Assembly: GCA_019648995.1 (NCBI GenBank)
Contig: BLXT01004580.1
Location: 1,257,333 to 1,277,899, forward strand
Direction of reading: 5' to 3'
DNA length: 20,567 bases
Source: Plakobranchus ocellatus
Taxonomy: Eukaryota; Mollusca; Gastropoda; Plakobranchidae
Part shown: positions 19,676 through 20,567 of the stretch, piece after piece
Layout of the letters: each line of letters starts with the position of its first letter
How positions within the stretch are numbered: the stretch's first letter is position 1
Notes under the pieces: model-generated
Databases searched by the model: none
The model's input: the letters and a program-made list of their open reading frames with translations, nothing else
What the model was told of the DNA's origin: nothing
Program-made: the position numbers and the translations under genes

Positions 19676-19972
19676 TAAGATGGAGAGTGAGAGATAGGAG
19701 GGACAGAGAACAAAATGGGGTGGGGGAGGGGGGAAGAGGGAAAGAGAGATTTGGAAAGGGGAGAGATAGAGAGACAGAAAAATGAGAAAGAGAGTGGGAA
19801 GGGGAGAGGGTAAAAAGGTAGGAATTGGCAGAGACAAAGCAAGACGGATCCATACACTTCATTCATGTACCTCAAAGAATTCCTTCCATTGCTGAGAGTT
19901 GTTCACCAGAGAGTGACAGAGACCATGAAAAGGATGGTGGAGAGATTCCAGGATGCTGCAGTCAATCCATGC
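5555..19972 (-). CDS. DNHD1: Divergent dynein heavy chain, DNHD1-like: last 13 coding exons (gene level)
   Basis: Spliced on the minus strand: 19972-19871, 18426-18328, 17427-17262, 14763-14546, 14002-13819, 13172-13054, 12517-12299, 11477-11406, 10856-10687, 8597-8363, 7639-7319, 6706-6448, 5736-5555. All junctions are GT/AG and phase-compatible. The total is 2346 nt, 781 residues plus TAG. The order matches dynein heavy chain C-termini: pre-AAA6 segment, AAA6/D6 region (LLLQNYHL), FRLWL motif, AAA lid and C-terminal domain (VPTAWVSQAF, PSLK, DGVQLKNASWD, LPILWVKP). Usual hallmarks are altered: LSPG after the AAA6 strand, EPP in the lid and the TDDWDRR-like motif are missing, and several insertions are present. 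Axonemal and cytoplasmic dyneins are far more conserved, which points to DNHD1, a protein needed for sperm flagella in mammals. The family call is firm and the DNHD1 assignment is inference. The 5' part is outside the window. Confidence 0.75.
5737..6447 (-). other. Intron with in-frame stop and poly(A) signal at its start
   Basis: 711 bp. The preferred donor is ACTG|GTGAAT (6448/6447). The upstream frame runs 2 codons into the intron to a TGA at 6437-6439, and AATAAA follows at 6432-6427. A C8 run and a short C/G hairpin lie at 5969-5996, and there are several poly-A and poly-T runs. No other coding signal was found. Confidence 0.65.
6427..6432 (-). terminator. Intronic poly(A) signal AATAAA
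   Basis: AATAAA on the minus strand, 4 nt past the in-frame TGA at 6437-6439. It is followed within about 10 to 30 nt by a U/GU-rich stretch (minus strand TTTGTTTTTTTGTAC, then TTTGTG), the usual layout of a working cleavage site. It would give a transcript lacking the last 59 residues. Confidence 0.4.
6448..6706 (-). CDS. DNHD1: Dynein heavy chain DNHD1-like, penultimate exon
   Basis: 86 codons plus one base. NGVFVDGVQLKNASWDN matches the dynein C-terminal motif G-V-x-V-x-G-L-x-L-x-x-A-x-W-D. EPLPILWVKPH matches the later L-P-V-I-W-x-K-P strand. The following residues, up to the donor, are rich in S, P, A and D (APKKSPRFAVSEDGAAADTP) and have no counterpart in conventional dyneins, so they look like a loop insertion. 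The acceptor is CACCATAG|GTA. An alternative donor with the same phase, AAAG|GTGTTG at 6515/6514, would remove that insertion. The later donor is preferred because the intervening sequence looks coding and its intron side fits the consensus better. Confidence 0.85.
6707..7318 (-). other. Dynein intron (612 bp)
   Basis: Donor CAG|GTAAAT at 7318 and acceptor CACCATAG at 6707. AT-rich. No coding or repeat signal was recognised. Confidence 0.65.
7319..7639 (-). CDS. DNHD1: Dynein heavy chain DNHD1-like, C-terminal-domain exon
   Basis: 107 codons, phase 0 at both ends. It opens TDLNVLNKASQGKI, the helix that in dyneins follows the Q-E-x-x-x-x-N-x-L-L segment. It continues with VPTAWVSQAF and PSLKLWLKEL, equivalent to the dynein V-P-x-x-W-x-x-x-x-Y-P-S-L-K-P-L motif. 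Then come PPILALNMFLRPDRLFRVTA and QTYARHH, equivalent to the strand-helix with F-x-x-P-x-x-F-L-T and Q-x-x-A-R. The usual hydrophobic S-G-F-F-F is replaced by LNMFL, consistent with a diverged paralogue. The acceptor is GACTACAG and the donor CAG|GTAAAT. The first ATG in the open frame (7582) is internal and not a start. Confidence 0.9.
7640..8362 (-). other. Dynein intron (723 bp)
   Basis: The donor CAG|GTGCAG is weak at positions +4 to +6, and an in-frame TAG follows at once, so this boundary is the least certain on the intron side. An A-rich run lies near 7668-7685. Nothing else was recognised. Confidence 0.6.
8363..8597 (-). CDS. DNHD1: Dynein heavy chain DNHD1-like, exon
   Basis: One base completing a lysine codon, then 78 codons beginning ILLKELVQATGAPELLL and ending FSQEAIGYKGLLKMIQ. 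The final part fits the dynein C-terminal segment Q-E-x-x-R-x-N-x-L-L-x-x-I. The middle (SGAPTSSLASTVVPSLLALL) is longer than in conventional heavy chains. The acceptor TTTCCCCACCAG is strong. Removal of the flanking introns keeps the frame. Confidence 0.82.
9981..10262 (-). mobile_element. Truncated non-LTR retrotransposon 3' end, RTE-like
   Basis: Minus-strand frame ending with TGA at 9998-10000. Its last 68 residues include GHVMKRGKLEHLVTTGKFEG, then KRSRGRQREKIMDGLATW and KDRDLWRDMIANA. This R-G-R-x-R-x-K-x-x-D-G-L followed by RDRxxWR pattern is the familiar C-terminal tail of LINE reverse-transcriptase proteins common in invertebrates. Upstream the frame stays open with related residues (RFFNVIYGHV) to a stop near 10263. 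The stop codon merges into a TGATGATGATG tail that continues as TATGATAT down to 9983, as expected for LINE 3' ends that finish in short tandem repeats. The reverse-transcriptase core and endonuclease are absent, so this is a dead 5'-truncated copy. It lies inside a dynein intron on the gene's own strand. Confidence 0.8.
10486..10680. repeat. Purine-rich tract next to a dynein donor site
   Basis: Almost all A and G on the plus strand. In the dynein pre-mRNA it reads as a C/U-rich stretch starting a few bases after the donor at 10686. U/C-rich sequence at that position can recruit splicing factors of the TIA1 or PTB type. That role is inference. Frames open on the minus strand here (S, F and L rich) are composition artefacts. 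Confidence 0.7.
10687..10856 (-). CDS. DNHD1: Dynein heavy chain DNHD1-like, exon
   Basis: 56 codons plus two bases, starting AAASEAKGVGLLLQKLIVSY. TMDSIEDISARTFSLPDEAQ corresponds to the dynein stretch Y-x-x-Y-I-x-x-L-P-x-x-x-x-P-x-x-F-G-L-H-x-N-A at the start of the C-terminal domain. The helical first half differs from conventional dyneins. The acceptor is TTATTACCAG and the donor CAA|GTGAGA. The split lysine codon is completed by the first G of the next exon. Confidence 0.8.
10857..11405 (-). other. Dynein intron (549 bp)
   Basis: Donor AAG|GTGGGA at 11405. A-rich runs occur on the plus strand at 10945-10975, followed by a short CA repeat. No gene signal was found. Confidence 0.6.
11406..11477 (-). 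CDS. DNHD1: Dynein heavy chain DNHD1-like, 24-codon exon
   Basis: Reads DISDARSVEAVVKDLAFYAT plus QPSK, phase 0 at both ends. It sits where conventional dyneins have the G-G-R-(V/I)-T-D-D-x-D-R-R-x-L-x-x-x-L motif at the end of the AAA lid. Only the aspartates and the following hydrophobic helix are kept. The acceptor TGTGTACAG is good. As a 72-nt phase-0 exon it could be skipped without a frameshift. Confidence 0.75.
11478..12298 (-). other. Dynein intron (821 bp)
   Basis: Donor CAG|GTAAAT and acceptor GTACAG. AT-rich. The frame at 11796-12035 minus has no family resemblance and looks like chance. Confidence 0.6.
12299..12517 (-). CDS. DNHD1: Dynein heavy chain DNHD1-like, AAA-lid exon
   Basis: 73 codons, phase 0 at both ends. 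It begins PVQRFSRVMPMALLHALLLQ, aligning with the dynein helix W-x-x-L-L-F-x-L-C-F-F-H-A-x-x-x-E-R. It continues with RHQFWTLADLFTAVNVFSNL, equivalent to G-W-N-x-x-Y-x-F-x-x-x-D-L, and ends in VSGVYAGHCQ, equivalent to the Y-x-G-x-x-N-Y-G-G-R stretch. The first 8 codons precede the first ATG and were added because the acceptor CCTGAATAG|CCT and the preceding exon's phase require them. Confidence 0.85.
12518..13053 (-). other. Dynein intron (536 bp)
   Basis: Strong donor GAC|GTAAGT at 13053 and acceptor TGAATAG at 12518. AT-rich. Nothing else was recognised. Confidence 0.65.
13054..13172 (-). CDS. DNHD1: Dynein heavy chain DNHD1-like, AAA-lid exon
   Basis: Two bases completing a glycine codon, then 39 codons: LLIQHGLRVTCEATANFRSL and a tail ending VASTMD. 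It corresponds to the dynein segment P-V-x-x-L-Q-N-x-x-K-x-T-N-E-P-P-x-G-x-R-A-N-L. The EPPKG core is replaced by CEATAN, one of the clearest departures from motor dyneins in this gene. The acceptor is CTCACTAAAG|GC. Confidence 0.82.
13173..13818 (-). other. Dynein intron (646 bp)
   Basis: Strong donor CAG|GTGAGT at 13818. The plus-strand frame at 13286-13471 has no recognisable family. Otherwise AT-rich without features. Confidence 0.65.
13819..14002 (-). CDS. DNHD1: Dynein heavy chain DNHD1-like, exon with FRLWL motif and insertion
   Basis: 61 codons plus one base. KVHNDFRLWLTTRADGKRIL matches the dynein hallmark H-x-D-F-R-L-W-L-T/S that follows AAA6. The 40 residues before it (including SAVERSDSGDEG and SLITRSRPSTHVPG) are polar and have no counterpart in conventional heavy chains, where only a short acidic helix lies here. 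They look like an exposed insertion with potential phosphorylation sites. Boundaries are TTTGTGCAG|GAT and CCAG|GTGAGT. Confidence 0.9.
14003..14545 (-). other. Dynein intron (543 bp)
   Basis: Strong donor AAG|GTAAGC at 14545. The frame of the upstream exon stays open across the donor into the intron to 14408, but resemblance to dynein stops at the donor. Confidence 0.65.
14546..14763 (-). CDS. DNHD1: Dynein heavy chain DNHD1-like, AAA6/D6 exon
   Basis: Two bases completing a glycine codon, then 72 codons. It reads PAHELKRLAREVGM, then FGVGSQMSEVMNALEDCL and TTGHWLLLQNYHLVEEEP. The last part matches the most conserved AAA6 motif, G-x-W-V-x-L-Q-N-C-H-L, and the middle matches the S-L-G-Q-G-Q-x-x-x-A segment (here FGVGSQ). 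Cysteine to tyrosine in LQNYHL and loss of the glutamine-rich loop mark divergence. The acceptor is CTCATGCAG and the donor AAG|GTAAGC. Confidence 0.92.
14764..17261 (-). other. Largest dynein intron (2498 bp)
   Basis: Strong donor G|GTGAGT at 17261. It contains degenerate ATC/ATT repeats (about 14826-14925), a purine tract (15098-15250) and a slightly GC-richer stretch at about 16610-16860, open on both strands, that I could not assign. The flanking exons join in phase, so no missing exon is needed. Confidence 0.6.
15098..15250. repeat. Purine-rich (GA/GGGA) tract in an intron
   Basis: Plus-strand G/A-rich low-complexity sequence with GAGAGA and GGGAGGGAGGGAG units. It reads as C/U-rich in the dynein pre-mRNA. 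Three overlapping minus-strand frames rich in S, F and L are artefacts of this composition. Confidence 0.8.
17262..17427 (-). CDS. DNHD1: Dynein heavy chain DNHD1-like, start of AAA6/D6
   Basis: 55 codons plus one base, beginning MVELSNAIILYELGRAIDPP. RAIDPPDNYNIRDVFARTDK aligns with the dynein pattern F-I-E-P-P-x-F-D-L-x-x-x-F-x-D. IPTIFLLPTAERGPAW aligns with T-P-L-I-F-V-L-S-P-G-A-D-P. The LSPG turn is changed to LLPTA, so the degenerate P-loop of D6 is further eroded. The acceptor is the pyrimidine-rich AACTAATCAG. The open frame extends upstream to 17526 but resemblance starts only at 17427, and the preceding exon's phase agrees. Confidence 0.9.
17428..18327 (-). other. Dynein intron (900 bp) beginning with a GA-rich stretch
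   Basis: Donor AAG|GTTAGA at 18327. In the transcript the first 200 nt or so are purine-rich (plus-strand pyrimidine tract 18118-18309). A poly-A run lies at 17930-17944. No coding signal was found. Confidence 0.6.
18118..18309. repeat. Pyrimidine-rich tract (TCTCTTTC type)
   Basis: C/T-rich on the plus strand, hence G/A-rich in the dynein transcript, starting about 18 nt after a donor. Its polarity is opposite to the other three tracts of this gene. The plus-strand frame at 18094-18378 (F, S and L rich) is a composition artefact. Confidence 0.75.
18328..18426 (-). CDS. DNHD1: Dynein heavy chain DNHD1-like, 33-codon exon before AAA6
   Basis: 99 nt, phase 0 at both ends. It reads HEISLVNTVPGTSLQELSLF followed by QKCLLWKLICPHK. 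The second half matches the dynein helix L-x-x-F-Q-K-L-L-L-x-R-x-L-R-P-D-K that opens AAA6, with R-P-D changed to CPH. The acceptor TTATGCTTCAG and donor AAG|GTTAGA are acceptable. Neighbouring exons join in frame with or without it. Confidence 0.85.
19588..19830. repeat. Long purine-rich tract containing (GA)n
   Basis: About 240 nt of nearly pure G/A on the plus strand, including GGGGTGGGGGAGGGGGGAAG near 19717-19736. Three long minus-strand frames of S, L and P repeats run through it and are artefacts, not proteins. Confidence 0.9.
19619..19672. repeat. (GA)27 microsatellite
   Basis: 54 nt of uninterrupted GA dinucleotides on the plus strand, within the longer purine tract. Expected to be length-polymorphic. 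Confidence 0.95.
19871..19972 (-). CDS. DNHD1: Dynein heavy chain DNHD1-like, 34-codon exon between AAA5 and AAA6
   Basis: Reads AWIDCSILESLHHPFHGLCH followed by SLVNNSQQWKEFFE, phase 0 at both ends. It fits the dynein segment W-x-x-I-x-x-L-x-x-x-x-x-F-x-x-L-x-x-x-I-x-x-x-x-x-x-W-K-x-W-F that lies just before AAA6. The acceptor TTACCCACCTAG|GCA was chosen over CTGCAG|C fourteen bases further on, because it keeps the conserved tryptophan and gives phase 0. The donor is GAG|GTACAT. There is no ATG-led open frame here, so the call rests on pattern, splice sites and frame continuity with the exon at 18426. Confidence 0.75.
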
Positions 19973-20567
19973 CTAGGTGGGTAAACACACAAACACACGA
20001 CACATGACAGGCACAAAAGGAAGAATGATCAGCATTCAATGTTGACATCAACACATTTCATGACGTAGCTCTTGAAAGCATATACTATTGCAATGTATTT
20101 TTATACATGTTTGAGGCAAATTGGGAAATCCAATCACAATTAAATTTTAAACATTATTAAGTTTCGAACATGCTGCAAAAGTTATTAATTTAAATATATA
20201 TTGTTAAAAAAAACTCAAATCTCTATACTTATTCTGTAAAAAAAATTTGAAAGTCTTGAGGTTGAATTATCTTTTTGAATAGTAAAATTTTTTAAAAGGT
20301 TGAGCACAAAAGTATTTCCCAACAACTCTGAAATAGCCAAAAACAAAGAGTAAAACATCCAGTCTTTGCAGTTGTGATACTGCTCTTCATTTGGCTTTAT
20401 AAATTTCTTTCCCAAAATGATTACATTTTCAACATAAGTTACTTCAAATCACTTTACTAGAATCTCAACTTACAAAGAGCAATTGAAAACTAAGACATCT
20501 CAAAAAATTAAAATGTGACCTTGACTGCTTTTCTATGATGACCTCACTCACACAATAGAAGAATATA
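19973..20567 (-). other. Intron at the right edge of the window
   Basis: AT-rich sequence upstream of the first visible dynein exon. The preceding dynein segment (AAA5 side) was looked for in all three minus frames and not found, so the next exon lies beyond the window. The frame at 20215-20415 minus has no dynein resemblance. Confidence 0.55.

Larger units (their letters stand above)
18427..19870 (-). other. Dynein intron (1444 bp) with GA microsatellite
   Basis: Donor GAG|GTACAT at 19870. The first 300 nt or so in transcript order are dominated by the (CU)n side of the 19588-19830 tract. The rest is AT-rich with poly-A runs near 19118-19155 and a short imperfect CTTAATCCT duplication at about 18672-18700. 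No exon was recognised. Confidence 0.6.

Noticed and set aside
19452..19875. Long minus-strand frames of S, L and P repeats (86 to 136 codons)
   Set aside because: They are the translation of a (GA)n purine tract. All three frames stay open only because of composition, and no start context or family is visible.

Overview
The window is AT-rich animal nuclear DNA. Short exons (72 to 321 bp) are separated by introns of 0.3 to 2.5 kb, with GT/AG boundaries whose phases agree throughout. There are no bacterial-style operons or dense ORFs. The protein families and a decayed RTE-like LINE fit an invertebrate, perhaps a mollusc or other lophotrochozoan. That lineage guess is weak, because no species-level marker is visible.

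Plus strand, 325-1617: the last three coding exons of a snurportin-1 gene (SNUPN), the adaptor that imports m3G-capped spliceosomal snRNPs. They encode the end of the cap-binding domain and then an unusual GR-dipeptide tail and an acidic terminus. A 3' UTR of about 0.9 kb probably ends near 2500.

Minus strand, 19972 down to 5555: thirteen consecutive coding exons (2346 nt, 781 residues plus stop) of a divergent dynein heavy chain, most likely DNHD1. They cover the segment before AAA6, the degenerate AAA6/D6 P-loop region, the AAA lid and the C-terminal domain. The 5' part of the gene lies beyond the right edge. The exon chain was rebuilt here from splice signals, phase continuity and residue-by-residue resemblance to dynein C-termini. 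It includes one 34-residue exon (19871-19972) with no long open frame around it.

The two genes converge tail to tail across about 3 kb with no recognised gene. The dynein introns hold a truncated RTE-like LINE 3' end (about 9981-10262), a (GA)27 microsatellite inside a long purine tract (19588-19830), further purine or pyrimidine tracts (10486-10680, 15098-15250, 18118-18309) and an in-frame intronic stop directly followed by a poly(A) signal (6427-6439).

Main points of interest: the Sm-protein-like GR tail on snurportin, a possible intronic-polyadenylation isoform of the dynein, complementary CU/GA tracts flanking an in-frame dynein exon, and coding insertions plus lost motifs in the dynein C-terminal region. 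No CRISPR, rRNA, tRNA or wholly new multi-gene system was seen.
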